Of a stretch of DNA of 64,000 nt, positions 36,145 to 45,371 are shown piece by piece; within the stretch, counting starts at the first letter, position 1; every line of letters begins with the position of its first letter. The notes below the pieces were generated by a model that had not been told where the DNA came from, did not search any database, and saw nothing but the letters and a program-made list of their open reading frames with translations. Position numbers and translations under genes: made by a program. Origin of the DNA: Rhodoblastus sp963828185 (GTDB taxonomy: Bacteria > Pseudomonadota > Alphaproteobacteria > Rhizobiales > Beijerinckiaceae); the NCBI GenBank assembly GCA_963828185.1, contig CAWHDV010000017.1, positions 186,001-250,000 on the forward strand, written 5' to 3'.

Positions 36145-37275
36145 TCAGGCCGCCGCCGCCAGAGAGGCGCGGACGCGCCGGAACGGCCGCTGGAAAGCGA
36201 AGCGGAACGAATAGAGGCCGCCGAGCGCGCAGCCGAGCAGCGGCAGGGCGTAAGCGAGGGGAACGGCGGAGGCCTCACGCGCGACCAGGGCCGAAGCGCC
36301 AAAGCCGGCGACGCGGAGCAGCAGTGTGAAGAAGATGGCGGCCCCCATGGCGGCGCCGCGATTCTGCCGGGTGGTGCGGGGCGTTCCGAGCGCGGCGAAA
36401 GCGATCATGCCCATGGCCAGCGCATAGAGCGGCGCGACGAAGCGTTCGTGCAATTCGGCGCGAAACCGCCCCTCGTTCTCCCTTACATAGGGATCGACCT
36501 TGCTGTAGCGGAACATTTCCGGAGTGGTGCGTTCGCGCGCCCGCAGCGGCGTTCCATCGCCTTGCGGGCCAAAATGGCTGAGATCGAGCGCATAGGAATC
36601 GAACTCAATCATCGCCGGAGACCTGGCGCCCTTGTCCTGCTTCTGGATCGTGCCGGTTTGCAGCACCAGATAATTCTGGCCATCGACCTTGGCGGTGCGG
36701 CCGGTCTCGGCGAGATAAACGTTGTCCTGGCCGGGATCGCGGCGATCGCGCATGAAGATTCCCAAGAGCTGGCCGCCCGGAGCGCGGTCGCGATAATGGA
36801 AGGTGAGGCCCGATTCGAGCGATGTGAAGGAGCCGGCCCGCACGATGCGCGTCAGGAAGTCCGACTGCACTTCGCTCATCGCGTCGCGCATGGCGCGAAA
36901 ACTCGCGGGCATGGCCCAGAGCGACATGAAGGCCGAAAAAGCCGCCACGGCGACAATCAGCGCGGCAAAGGGCCGGAAAAGCTGGAATGGCGAAAGCCCG
37001 GCCGCCGCCGTCACGACAAGCTCGCTGTCGCCATTGAGCTTGTTGAGCGCGAAAAGCGTGGCGATGAACAGGGCGATGGGCGCGATGACCATGACCAGCG
37101 AGGGAATGAGGAGCCCCGTAATATGGAAGAAGACGATCAATGACTGGCCCTTGGTGGTCATGAGATCGAAATCGCGCATCGCCTGGGTGAGCCAGATGAC
37201 CGCCGTCAAGACGCCGAGCGCGGCCAGGAAGGCGGCGGCGGCGATCTTGAATATGTAGCGTTCGATCAGCGTCAT
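36145..37275 (-). CDS. lptF: LPS export ABC transporter permease LptF
   Basis: The 376-residue partner permease of LptG begins MTLIERYIFKIAAAAFLAAL. It shows LTQAMRDFDLMTTKGQSLIVFFHITGLLIP, the coupling segment ALNKLNGDSELVVTAAAGLSPFQLFRP, and a periplasmic domain with VYLAETGRTAKVDGQNYLVL. The C-terminal helices include AMGMIAFAALGTP. Its stop immediately precedes the lptG start, so the genes are coupled. A divergent intergenic region separates it from pepA. Confidence 0.95.
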   Translation of the reverse strand: MTLIERYIFKIAAAAFLAALGVLTAVIWLTQAMRDFDLMTTKGQSLIVFFHITGLLIPSLVMVIAPIALFIATLFALNKLNGDSELVVTAAAGLSPFQLFRPFAALIVAVAAFSAFMSLWAMPASFRAMRDAMSEVQSDFLTRIVRAGSFTSLESGLTFHYRDRAPGGQLLGIFMRDRRDPGQDNVYLAETGRTAKVDGQNYLVLQTGTIQKQDKGARSPAMIEFDSYALDLSHFGPQGDGTPLRARERTTPEMFRYSKVDPYVRENEGRFRAELHERFVAPLYALAMGMIAFAALGTPRTTRQNRGAAMGAAIFFTLLLRVAGFGASALVAREASAVPLAYALPLLGCALGGLYSFRFAFQRPFRRVRASLAAAA

Positions 37276-37682
37276 TTCCCGCCTTGCATCCTTGCTCGCC
37301 GCGGCCGGTCAAATCACCGGCCACTCCTTTTACCGCATAAGCGCCGCGCAAAAAGCGCCCCCTGAACTTTTTCGTCCTATGTGTCGTTTCTGTCTCGTCT
37401 TTCGCAATCGTCTTTCGCGGTCAATGGCGGCAATTCCATGTCGCGTCGGCATATGGCCGGCGCACGGGAGGATCATCGTCGGCCAAGCTTGCGCGAGGCG
37501 CTGGACATTGATCGGTTTTGCAGCGCCTCGCGACAGCGCGCATGTTTGCGGGCGGAAATTTGCGTTTCGACAATCGGCGGGAGGATTTTCGTGTTTCCAG
37601 CAAACAGGAAGATGCTTTAGCTTCGGAGGCGATTCTCGCCATCGACGCCCGCTTTCGGGGCGCAGCCATCATCGAGGTTTCC
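37276..37682. other. Divergent intergenic region lptF / pepA
   Basis: No conserved protein is found. A seven-pair hairpin GGCCGGT...ACCGGCC (37303-37322) lies in the leader of lptF. Promoters for both directions are expected here, but no clear hexamer pairs were assigned. An in-frame extension of pepA upstream to ATG 37542 is possible but not conserved. Confidence 0.4.
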
Positions 37683-39206
37683 ATGTCCGGGTCCGTCTCA
37701 ATCGGCGTCGTCACAATCGAAGAGGCCATGGCCTCTTCGACCGAACAGGGCGGGCAGGCGCTGGTGGTTTTCGCCGACGCCAGCCTCGCCCTTGGCTCGG
37801 CCGCCCGGCAGGCGCTGGGCGATGCGGCGGGGCTGATCGCCCGCGCTGCGGAAATTTCGAATTTCAAGGGAAAGACAGGCTCGTGCCTTGATATCCTCGC
37901 GCCGGCGGGCCTCGCCGCGCAAAGGCTGATCGTGCTTGGCTCGGCGCCGGAGAAGGACGCGGACAAGGTCGATTACCTGCGTCTCGGCGGCCTCGCCGTC
38001 AGCAAGCTCGGCAAGGCGAAGCGGGCGGCGATCCTGTTCGATTTCGCCGCGCCGCCGGTCGACGCCGTGCAGGCCGCGGATGATTTCGCCCTCGGCCTGC
38101 GCCTTCGCGCCTACAAGTTCGACCAGTTCAAGACCAAGAAGAGCCAGAAGGACGAGGCCAATTCGTCCGGGCCGCTGGATCTGCGCCTGGCCGGGCCCGA
38201 CAAGGGCGCGCTGGCGGCCGCCGTCGGGCGGATCGAAGGCGTCGCCGACGGGGTCGATCTCGCCCGCACGCTGGTCAATCTGCCGCCGAACCTGCTCTAT
38301 CCCGAAACCTTCGCCGAAAAAGCCAAGGAGTTGGAAAAGCTCGGGGTCGCTGTGGAAATCCTCGACGTCCCAGCGCTCGAAGCGCTGGGCATGCGGGCGC
38401 TGCTCGGCGTGGGCCAGGGCTCCGTGCGGCCGAGCCGCGTGGTGATCATGCGCTGGAACGGCGGCGAGCGGGACGCAAAACCCCTGGCCTTCATCGGCAA
38501 GGGAGTTTCATTCGATTCGGGGGGCATTTCGCTCAAGCCCGGCGCGGGAATGGAGGACATGAAGGGCGACATGGCCGGCGCGGCCTGCGTGGTCGGCTTG
38601 ATGCACGCTCTCGCGACGCGCAAGGCGAAAGCCAATGTCGTCGGCGCGATCGGCCTGGTCGAAAACATGCCCGACGGCGCGGCGCAGCGTCCCGGCGACA
38701 TCGTGACCTCCATGTCCGGACAAACCATCGAGATCATCAATACCGACGCGGAGGGCCGGCTGGTGCTGGCCGACGTGCTCTGGCACGTGCAGGGTGCCTG
38801 CAAGCCGGCGTTCATGGTCGATCTCGCCACCCTCACAGGCGCGATCCTGGTGGCGCTGGGCCAGGATTACGCGGGCCTGTTCAGCAACAATGACGAACTG
38901 GCCGAACGCCTGACCCAGGCGGGGACGGCGACGGGCGAGAAATTGTGGCGCCTGCCGATGGGGCCGAGCTACGACAAGCTGATCGATTCGAAATTCGCCG
39001 ACATGAAAAACACCGGCGGCCGCCACGCCGGCTCGATCAGCGCCGCGCAGTTCCTGCAACGTTTTGTCAACGACACGCCCTGGGCGCATCTCGACATCGC
39101 CGGCACCGGCATTTCCGCTCCGACCAACGATCTCAACCAGAGCTGGGGCTCGGGCTGGGGCGTCCGCCTGCTTGACCGGCTGGTGGCGGATTTCTACGAA
39201 GCCTAG
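37683..39206 (+). CDS. pepA: Leucyl aminopeptidase (M17)
   Basis: PepA is a dimetal cytosolic aminopeptidase. The C-terminal catalytic domain has the metal- and lysine-containing GKGVSFDSGGISLKPGAGMEDMKGDMAGAA and the family signature NTDAEGRLVLADVLWH. LVNLPPNLLYPE marks the domain boundary. The ATG at 37683 gives MSGSVSIGVVTIEE, which matches family N-termini, with GAGG upstream. The length is 507 residues. It is followed 26 bases later by holC, the conserved pepA-holC order of proteobacteria. Confidence 0.95.
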   Translation: MSGSVSIGVVTIEEAMASSTEQGGQALVVFADASLALGSAARQALGDAAGLIARAAEISNFKGKTGSCLDILAPAGLAAQRLIVLGSAPEKDADKVDYLRLGGLAVSKLGKAKRAAILFDFAAPPVDAVQAADDFALGLRLRAYKFDQFKTKKSQKDEANSSGPLDLRLAGPDKGALAAAVGRIEGVADGVDLARTLVNLPPNLLYPETFAEKAKELEKLGVAVEILDVPALEALGMRALLGVGQGSVRPSRVVIMRWNGGERDAKPLAFIGKGVSFDSGGISLKPGAGMEDMKGDMAGAACVVGLMHALATRKAKANVVGAIGLVENMPDGAAQRPGDIVTSMSGQTIEIINTDAEGRLVLADVLWHVQGACKPAFMVDLATLTGAILVALGQDYAGLFSNNDELAERLTQAGTATGEKLWRLPMGPSYDKLIDSKFADMKNTGGRHAGSISAAQFLQRFVNDTPWAHLDIAGTGISAPTNDLNQSWGSGWGVRLLDRLVADFYEA

Positions 39207-39232
39207 ATTTTTCGCCGCGCCGGTCGCCGCCC

Positions 39233-39688
39233 ATGCCCGAAATCTGGTTCTACCAATTGCAGCGGCGCACGCTCGAACAGGCGCTTCCCAGCCTGGTCGA
39301 GCGCACGCTGCAGCGCGGCTGGCGCGCTGTCGTGCAGGCGGTAACCGGGGAACGGCTGGCCGCCATCGACGATTTGCTCTGGACCTATGCGGAAGATTCG
39401 TTCCTGCCGCACGGCTTGGCCGGCGACGGCGACGCCGCGCTCCAGCCGGTCTGGCTGACGCTCGGACCCGACAACGCCAATGGCGCGCGGGTCCGCTTCC
39501 TGGTCGAAGGCGCGGCCGCCGAGCCTTTCGTCGAGCAAAACTACGAGAGGCTGATCCTGCTGTTTGACGGCCGGGACGAGCCAATCCTCGAGGACGCCCG
39601 CGCGCAATGGAAGCTTTTGCGCGAGCGCAATGCAAAGCTTTCCTATTGGGCCGAGACAGAAGACGGCGGCTGGCGACAGCAGGCCTGA
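39233..39688 (+). CDS. holC: DNA polymerase III subunit chi
   Basis: The 151-residue chi subunit links the clamp loader to single-strand binding protein. Typical motifs are MPEIWFYQL at the start, a central LLWTYAEDSFLPHGLAGD (the W-x-x-x-x-x-x-F-L-P-H core), QPVWLTLG, and RLILLFDGRD near the end. The position after pepA is conserved across proteobacteria. A holB gene for delta' lies 3.5 kb downstream. Confidence 0.93.
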   Translation: MPEIWFYQLQRRTLEQALPSLVERTLQRGWRAVVQAVTGERLAAIDDLLWTYAEDSFLPHGLAGDGDAALQPVWLTLGPDNANGARVRFLVEGAAAEPFVEQNYERLILLFDGRDEPILEDARAQWKLLRERNAKLSYWAETEDGGWRQQA

Positions 39689-39990
39689 AGGCGACGGATT
39701 TACGACCTTTCCTGGCCCTGAAGCCGCATGGGGTTCACGCTCCCGTGAAGGCGTCGTATTTCCGCCAAAATTGACTGGCCATCTACGGCCCGGCTGAAGG
39801 CGCGCCGTTTTGCAGCGGCGGCAAAAAGCAAGGGAGTTAACCTTTTGCGTCAACCTTTTGGTTACTTCCGCGGCGCAAGGTGCCACACGATGAATTCGAT
39901 CGCCACACTTGCGCGCGTCCCGACGGCCGACCTTCGCCTCTGCGGCGCGGCGGAGGGCGCGGGGTCGAAAAACCGGGTTGTTCGCCAATC
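39689..39990. other. Intergenic region upstream of rlpA
   Basis: No gene is seen. A direct repeat AACCTTTTG occurs at 39839-39847 and 39852-39860, the second copy continuing into GTT so that it also forms a short inverted repeat. This may be an operator or part of the rlpA promoter; nothing more can be assigned. Confidence 0.35.
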
Positions 39991-40935
39991 ATGAAAACGC
40001 CGGCTCCTCGCCTTATCCTCGAAAAGTCCCTTCACATTCTCGCTCCGCTGGCGGCCCTTGCGGGAGCGCTCGCCATCGGCGGCTGCGCCCAGGCCCCGCG
40101 GGGGAGCGAACATCACGCGAAGGAATATTTCTCGTCCAGCATTTACGGCGCGGCCAGTCCGCGCGTGGTCGCCGACGGCGCCGACGTTCCCAAGGGCGGC
40201 GGCAAATATCTGGTCGGCAAGCCCTATACCGTGGCGGGCCGGACCTATACGCCGAGCGAGAGAAAATTCACCAAGGTCGGTCTCGCCTCCTGGTATGGCG
40301 ACGCTTTCCATGGTCGTCGCACCGCCAATGGCGAAATCTACGACAAAAACGGCATTTCCGCGGCCAATCCTACCATGCCGCTGCCAAGCTATGCGCGCGT
40401 GACCAACCTGCGCAATCACCGCTCCATCATCGTGCGCGTCAACGATCGCGGCCCCTACCACGGCGGCCGCATCATGGACCTTTCCGCGCGCGCCGCCGAA
40501 GCGCTGGATTACAAGCGCATAGGCACCGCCATGGTGAAGGTCGAATATGTCGGACGCGCGGCAATCGGCGGATCCGACGACCGCAAACTGCTCGCGAGCC
40601 TGCGCTATGACGGCCAGCCCGCGCAACTCGACGACGGCTCGCTGTCGCCTGTTCGCGTCGCCGACCAGATGGAACCGCCTCGTTCGCGTCCTGACCGCGA
40701 AAGCGAACGTCTGGCGCTCGCCCAGCCCGAAAGCCTTTCGCAGGACACCGCGCCGCAACGACCGTCGGAAGCCGACGCCCGGCCTGTCGAGCAAGCGTCG
40801 GAACGAGTCGCGCAGGCGGATTTCGTCGATCCGGTGGCGCAACTGCCGCGCAATCCGCCCCTGCCGCCGCAACGGCCGTTCGACCTTGGCACCATTCCGG
40901 GCGCCGGCGTGCCGGTGTCCGTCGGCCGCGAATAA
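39991..40935 (+). CDS. rlpA: RlpA family septal ring lipoprotein
   Basis: The 314-residue protein starts at ATG 39991 and has a lipoprotein signal (ILAPLAALAGALAIGGC, with GGC as lipobox). The double-psi beta-barrel domain is at about residues 90-185: GLASWYGDAFHGRRTANGEIYD, LPSYARVTNL and VRVNDRGPYHGGRIMDLSARAAEAL. In Pseudomonas RlpA cleaves naked glycan strands. The C-terminal 110 residues are Pro/Arg/Asp-rich, and no SPOR domain is visible. The next gene is a D,D-carboxypeptidase, which is the usual rhizobial order. Confidence 0.92.
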   Translation: MKTPAPRLILEKSLHILAPLAALAGALAIGGCAQAPRGSEHHAKEYFSSSIYGAASPRVVADGADVPKGGGKYLVGKPYTVAGRTYTPSERKFTKVGLASWYGDAFHGRRTANGEIYDKNGISAANPTMPLPSYARVTNLRNHRSIIVRVNDRGPYHGGRIMDLSARAAEALDYKRIGTAMVKVEYVGRAAIGGSDDRKLLASLRYDGQPAQLDDGSLSPVRVADQMEPPRSRPDRESERLALAQPESLSQDTAPQRPSEADARPVEQASERVAQADFVDPVAQLPRNPPLPPQRPFDLGTIPGAGVPVSVGRE

Positions 40936-41153
40936 CGTTCGCGGACTGGCGGCGCCTGACCCAGGCCGGCGCCTCCTCGCGCAAGTATCTGCCGTATTCG
41001 GCATTTCCTTTGCAACTCGCTCTGGCGCGATCGGGCGAAACGGCTTATCTGTCGGCCGGCCGCGCAGCTTGCGCCGTTTCCAGGTCGCCTGACGCGACGC
41101 CCCGCCATGGTTCCCACGGCCGCTCGCGGCCGCCGTAACGCCGAGGATATTCC

Positions 41154-42437
41154 TTGCGCCCGACCCATTCGCCGCCTTGTCTCCGGATCGTCCTCACCCT
41201 TGCCGTTCTCGTGTCCGCGGTTTTCGGGTCCGCCGCCTCAACTCCCGCGCTGGCGCAAATCATCACCACCGCCGTCCCGCATGCGCTGGTGATGAACTCG
41301 GCGTCAAGCACCGTGCTGTTCGAGAAGGCGGCTGACGAACCGGTCGCGCCAGCTTCGGTCTCCAAACTGATGACCGCCGAACTGGTGTTCCGCGACCTGA
41401 AGAAGGGCGCGATCACGCTCGATACGCCTTTCTATGTTTCGGAGCGCGCGTGGCATGGCGGTTCGCGGGGGACGTCGATGTTCGCCCGGGTCAACACTAA
41501 TATTCGCGTCGAGGATCTCCTGCGCGGTCTGATCGTCGAATCGGGCAATGACGCGGCCATCGCGCTGGCCGAAGGCCTCGCCGGATCGGAGGAGAATTTC
41601 GCCGCGATGATGAACGTGCGGGCGAAGGAGCTTGGCCTGGCGAATTCCCATTTCACCAATTCCTGGGGCGGCGAAGATCCGGCCCAGGTCGTGACCGCGC
41701 GCGACATGGCGAAGCTGGCTGAATATGTGATCAAGACCTACCCGCAATATTACCATTTCTTCGGCGAGAAGGAGTTTACCTGGAGCAAGATCCGCCAGCT
41801 CAACCGCAATCCGATCCTGTTCATGGATTTGAACGCCGACGGGTTGAAGGTCGGAAACCTGAAGGACGCCGATTATAATCTGGTCGGTGCAGCGGTCAGC
41901 GAAGGCCAGCGGCTGATCGTCGTCATCCTCGACGCCAAATCGGCCAAGGAGCGCGCCGACGAGGCGCGCCACCTGTTCAACTGGGGTTTTCATGGATTCG
42001 ACGCCCACATTCTGTTCGCCGCAGGCGAAACGGTCGGAACCGCGGAAGTCTATGGCGGCGCGGCGGCGGAAGTCCCGCTCGTCTCGGATTCGCCGGTGCG
42101 GCTCTTGACGCCGCGCGGCTCGGGCGACCGGATGAGCGGCAAGATCGTCTATACGGGACCGCTGATCGCGCCGGTCGAAGCCGGGCAGACGGTGGCGCGG
42201 CTGCAGGTTTACCGGGGAACGCTGCTCGCCCTCGACGTCCCGCTGAAGACCGGCGCGGCCGTCGCGCAAGGGCCCCTGACGCTGCGGGCCAAGGACGCCG
42301 CGCTGGAGCTTGGATTGCAGCTTTTCCACAAGGGGCTTTCGAGAGCCATGCGTGCGATCGAACCGAAGCCGCAGGGGGTGGCTCCGCCAGCCTCTCTCCA
42401 AGCTCATCCCGCGGCGACTTCTGCGGCGACGCCTTGA
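41154..42437 (+). CDS. D-alanyl-D-alanine carboxypeptidase (DacC/PBP5 type) with altered KTG motif
   Basis: The 427-residue periplasmic protein has a signal peptide ending TPALA and an S11 peptidase domain. The nucleophile SxxK is SVSKLM and the second motif SGN is in VESGNDAAIALAE. The third motif, normally KTG, reads DGLKVGNLKDADYNLVGAA, so the threonine is valine (41850-41852). The PBP5-like C-terminal beta domain follows (YGGAAAEVPLVSD, LTPRGSGDRMSGKIVYTGPLIAPVEAGQ). The start is TTG with GAGGA upstream. It is probably a cell-wall trimming enzyme; the valine may lower activity. Confidence 0.93.
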   Translation: MRPTHSPPCLRIVLTLAVLVSAVFGSAASTPALAQIITTAVPHALVMNSASSTVLFEKAADEPVAPASVSKLMTAELVFRDLKKGAITLDTPFYVSERAWHGGSRGTSMFARVNTNIRVEDLLRGLIVESGNDAAIALAEGLAGSEENFAAMMNVRAKELGLANSHFTNSWGGEDPAQVVTARDMAKLAEYVIKTYPQYYHFFGEKEFTWSKIRQLNRNPILFMDLNADGLKVGNLKDADYNLVGAAVSEGQRLIVVILDAKSAKERADEARHLFNWGFHGFDAHILFAAGETVGTAEVYGGAAAEVPLVSDSPVRLLTPRGSGDRMSGKIVYTGPLIAPVEAGQTVARLQVYRGTLLALDVPLKTGAAVAQGPLTLRAKDAALELGLQLFHKGLSRAMRAIEPKPQGVAPPASLQAHPAATSAATP

Positions 42438-42460
42438 ACCCGTCCCATTAGGCGTTATGA

Positions 42461-43148
42461 ATGGGTTTCAGCTTGGGGCCTGATTTGCGCAACGGTCGGT
42501 TCATCACATTCGAGGGCGGAGAGGGCGCGGGCAAATCGACGCAGAATTCGCCTTCTCGCCGCGCGTCTGCGTGAATTCGCCCGCGAAGTCGTGCTAACCC
42601 GCGAGCCAGGCGGCACGCCGCTCGCCGAACGGCTGCGCGCGATCATCCTCTCGGGCGGCGCCCGGAAATTCGGACCGGTCGGGGAGGCTCTGCTGTTTTC
42701 GGCGGCCCGCATCGACCATATCGACCGCAAGATCAGGCCGGCCCTGTCACGCGGCGCCTTCGTCCTTTGCGACCGGTTCGCCAATTCGACCCGCGCCTAC
42801 CAGGGCGCTAAAGGCGGAGTCGAGCCGGCAATGCTGCTGGCGATGGAAAAAGTCGCCCTCGGCGGCGTGACGCCGGACATCACCTTCATTCTCGACCTGC
42901 CGCCGGAACTCGGCATGGCCAGGGCGGCCACGCGGCGCGGCGACGGCAAGGCGGACCGGTTCGAGGCGGAGGATATCGCCTTCCACGCGGCCCTGCGCCA
43001 GAGATTCCTCGACATCGCCCGCGCCGAGCCTCGACGTTGTCGCATCATCGACGCCGCGCAAGCGCCGGAAAAGGTCGCCGACGCGATCTGGTCGGCTTGC
43101 CTCGAAAAATTTTTCACCGAGGCGCCGGACGACAAGAAATGGGCGTGA
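42461..43148 (+). CDS. tmk: Thymidylate kinase; single-base frameshift near 42541-42548
   Basis: Tmk phosphorylates dTMP and is essential. From ATG 42461 the protein reads GRFITFEGGEGAGKSTQ, the complete P-loop, then runs into a stop after 38 codons. In another frame the expected continuation appears at once: IRLLAARLREFAREVVLTREPGGTP, GEALLFSAARIDHI, CDRFANSTRAYQG and TFILDLPPELG. One extra A after CAG explains it. The corrected product has about 228 residues, normal for the family. The 3' end overlaps holB by ten bases. Confidence 0.94.
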
Positions 43149-44230
43149 AACGGACGGCCGAGGGGCTTCCGGAGAGCGACCGCTTCGCGCCCGCCCCGCA
43201 TCCGCGCGACACCTTTCGACTGTTCGGCCATGAAAAGGCCGAAGCGGAACTGCTTGACGCCTATCGCGCGGGCCGGCTGCCGCAGGCCTGGATCATTGGC
43301 GGGCCGCAGGGCATTGGCAAGGCGACGCTCGCCTGGCGCATGGCGCGCTTTATCGCCGCCCATCCCGATTTTTCCGCGCCGGGCGTCCAGCGCGCGAAGA
43401 CGCTGCAAGTCGATCCCGAGCATCCCGCCGCGCGAAAACTCTCAGCCATGTCCTTTGGCGACCTGGCCTTGCTGCGGCGTGAATGGAACGACAAGACCAA
43501 GAAGCACGCGACGCGCATCACGGTCGACGATGTGCGGCGGGCGCTGCATATTTTCGAGCAGGCGGCGGGCGAGGGCGGCTGGCGCATGGCGCTGATCGAC
43601 AGCGCCGACGACCTCAACGCCAACAGCGCCAACGCGCTGCTGAAACTGATCGAAGAGCCGCCGCCGCGCAGCCTGTTCTTGATCGTGGCGCACCAGCCGG
43701 GCCGCATCCTGCCGACGATACAATCGCGCTGCCGCCGGCTGATGCTGCACGCTCTGCCCCCGGCGCAACTCGCTGACGCAACGCGCGCCGCGCTCGACGC
43801 CGCGGAAGAGGAGGTCGCGCAGGCCGACCTTACGCGGGCCTGCGCCAAGGCCGAAGGCTCGGCGCGCGAGGCCTTGCGGCTCATGTCCACCGCCGACGCC
43901 GCTTTCGACGCCCTGGTCGAGCAGGGGCTGGCGCAGCTTCCGCGGCTGAACTGGAAGATCATCCACAAATTGGCCGACAACGTCGCCGGGCGCGAGCGCG
44001 AGACCGAATTCGAGGCTTTCCTGAACGCGGTCTTCGCCTGGCTGACCGGCGCACTGCGCCGGAAGCAAGGGGCGGGGCCGAAGGCGCTCGCGCCTTACGC
44101 CGTAGCCTGGGAGACGCTCGAGCGCGAGGCCCGCGACCTGCAGATCTTCAATCTCGACAAAAGGGCTTTCGTCCTCGCCGTCTTTTCGCAACTGGCGGAG
44201 GCGGAGCGCGCCGCCCTGACCCTGGCCTGA
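43139..44230 (+). CDS. holB: DNA polymerase III subunit delta'
   Basis: Delta' is the stator of the clamp loader. The 363-residue protein has a degenerate P-loop (GGPQGIGKATLAWRMA), the region NANSANALLKLIEEPPPRSLFLIVAHQPGRILPTIQSRCRRL with the SRC motif, and the C-terminal collar domain. The four zinc-binding cysteines known from E. coli delta' are not present in this protein's corresponding segment (HPDFSAPGVQRAKTLQVD). The ATG lies inside the end of tmk, the usual tmk-holB overlap. tgt follows seven bases later. Confidence 0.93.
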   Translation: MGVKRTAEGLPESDRFAPAPHPRDTFRLFGHEKAEAELLDAYRAGRLPQAWIIGGPQGIGKATLAWRMARFIAAHPDFSAPGVQRAKTLQVDPEHPAARKLSAMSFGDLALLRREWNDKTKKHATRITVDDVRRALHIFEQAAGEGGWRMALIDSADDLNANSANALLKLIEEPPPRSLFLIVAHQPGRILPTIQSRCRRLMLHALPPAQLADATRAALDAAEEEVAQADLTRACAKAEGSAREALRLMSTADAAFDALVEQGLAQLPRLNWKIIHKLADNVAGRERETEFEAFLNAVFAWLTGALRRKQGAGPKALAPYAVAWETLEREARDLQIFNLDKRAFVLAVFSQLAEAERAALTLA

Positions 44231-44237
44231 GGTCCCC

Positions 44238-45371
44238 GTGACTGAAAATTTCGATTACAAACTTCTGGCCTGCGACGGCGCCGCCCGCCTCGGCGAAATC
44301 TCGACGCCGCGCGGAAAGATCAGGACGCCGGCGTTCATGCCCGTCGGCACCGCCGCGACCGTCAAGGCCATGTATCCCGAGCAAGTGCGGGCGCTGGGCG
44401 CGGATGTCGTGCTCGGCAACACCTATCACTTGATGCTGCGCCCCGGCGCGGAGCGCGTCGCCTCATTGGGCGGCCTGCACAAGTTCATGAACTGGCCCTA
44501 TCCCATCCTGACCGACAGCGGCGGCTTCCAGGTGATGTCGCTGTCGAAGCTGCGGAAACTCGACGAGAACGGCGTGACCTTCCAATCCCACATCGACGGC
44601 GCCAAGCACGTGCTGACGCCCGAGCGCTCGATGGAGATCCAGGGACTGCTCGGCGCCGACATCCAGATGCAATTCGACGAATGCGTGAAACTGCCCTGTT
44701 CGAAAGAGGAGGCGGATCGCGCCATGCGGCTGTCGCTGCGCTGGGCCGAGCGGTCGCGCAAGTCGTTCGGCGGCGAGAGCGGCCGCGCCTGTTTCGGCAT
44801 CATCCAGGGCGGGGCGGAGCCGGACCTGCGCATCGAGAGCGCAAAGGCGCTTGCTGACATGGACTTTCACGGACTGGCGATCGGCGGGCTGGCGGTCGGC
44901 GAACCGCAGCCGATCATGCTGGCGATGATTGAAACCGTCATGCCGCATCTCCCTCAGGAAAAGCCGCATTATCTGATGGGGGTCGGCTCGCCCGACGACC
45001 TGATCGAATCGATCGCGCGCGGCATCGACATGTTCGATTGCGTCATGCCGACGCGCGCCGGCCGGCATGGCCTCGCCTATACGCGCTGGGGCAAGATCAA
45101 CCTGCGCAACGCCCGCCACGCCGACGACCCGCGCCCGCTCGACGCGAAATCCTCGTGCCCGGCGGCGCGCGATTATTCCCGCGCCTATCTGCATCACCTG
45201 ATGCGCTGCGAGGAAATTCTGGGGATGATGCTGCTGACCTGGGTCAATCTCGCCTATTACCAGGACCTGATGGCGGGCGCGCGCGCGGCGATCGCCGAGG
45301 GACGTTTCGACGATTTCCGCCGCCAGACCAAGGAAGACTGGGGCAGGGGCGGCGAAGCGCCTGACGTTTGA
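44238..45371 (+). CDS. tgt: tRNA-guanine transglycosylase lacking most zinc ligands
   Basis: TGT exchanges guanine 34 for preQ1 in tRNAs with GUN anticodons. The catalytic aspartates are present (LTDSGGFQVMS and FDCVMPTRAGRHG), as are FDEC and IGGLAVGE. By knowledge of the family these cysteine and valine positions favour preQ1 over queuine. The zinc site, usually CxCx2C plus a histidine about 25 residues on, reads SSCPAA at 45150-45167 and TWVNL at 45237-45251. Three of four ligands are therefore replaced. The length (377) and the rest of the fold are normal. The start is GTG, seven bases after holB. Confidence 0.94.
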   Translation: MTENFDYKLLACDGAARLGEISTPRGKIRTPAFMPVGTAATVKAMYPEQVRALGADVVLGNTYHLMLRPGAERVASLGGLHKFMNWPYPILTDSGGFQVMSLSKLRKLDENGVTFQSHIDGAKHVLTPERSMEIQGLLGADIQMQFDECVKLPCSKEEADRAMRLSLRWAERSRKSFGGESGRACFGIIQGGAEPDLRIESAKALADMDFHGLAIGGLAVGEPQPIMLAMIETVMPHLPQEKPHYLMGVGSPDDLIESIARGIDMFDCVMPTRAGRHGLAYTRWGKINLRNARHADDPRPLDAKSSCPAARDYSRAYLHHLMRCEEILGMMLLTWVNLAYYQDLMAGARAAIAEGRFDDFRRQTKEDWGRGGEAPDV

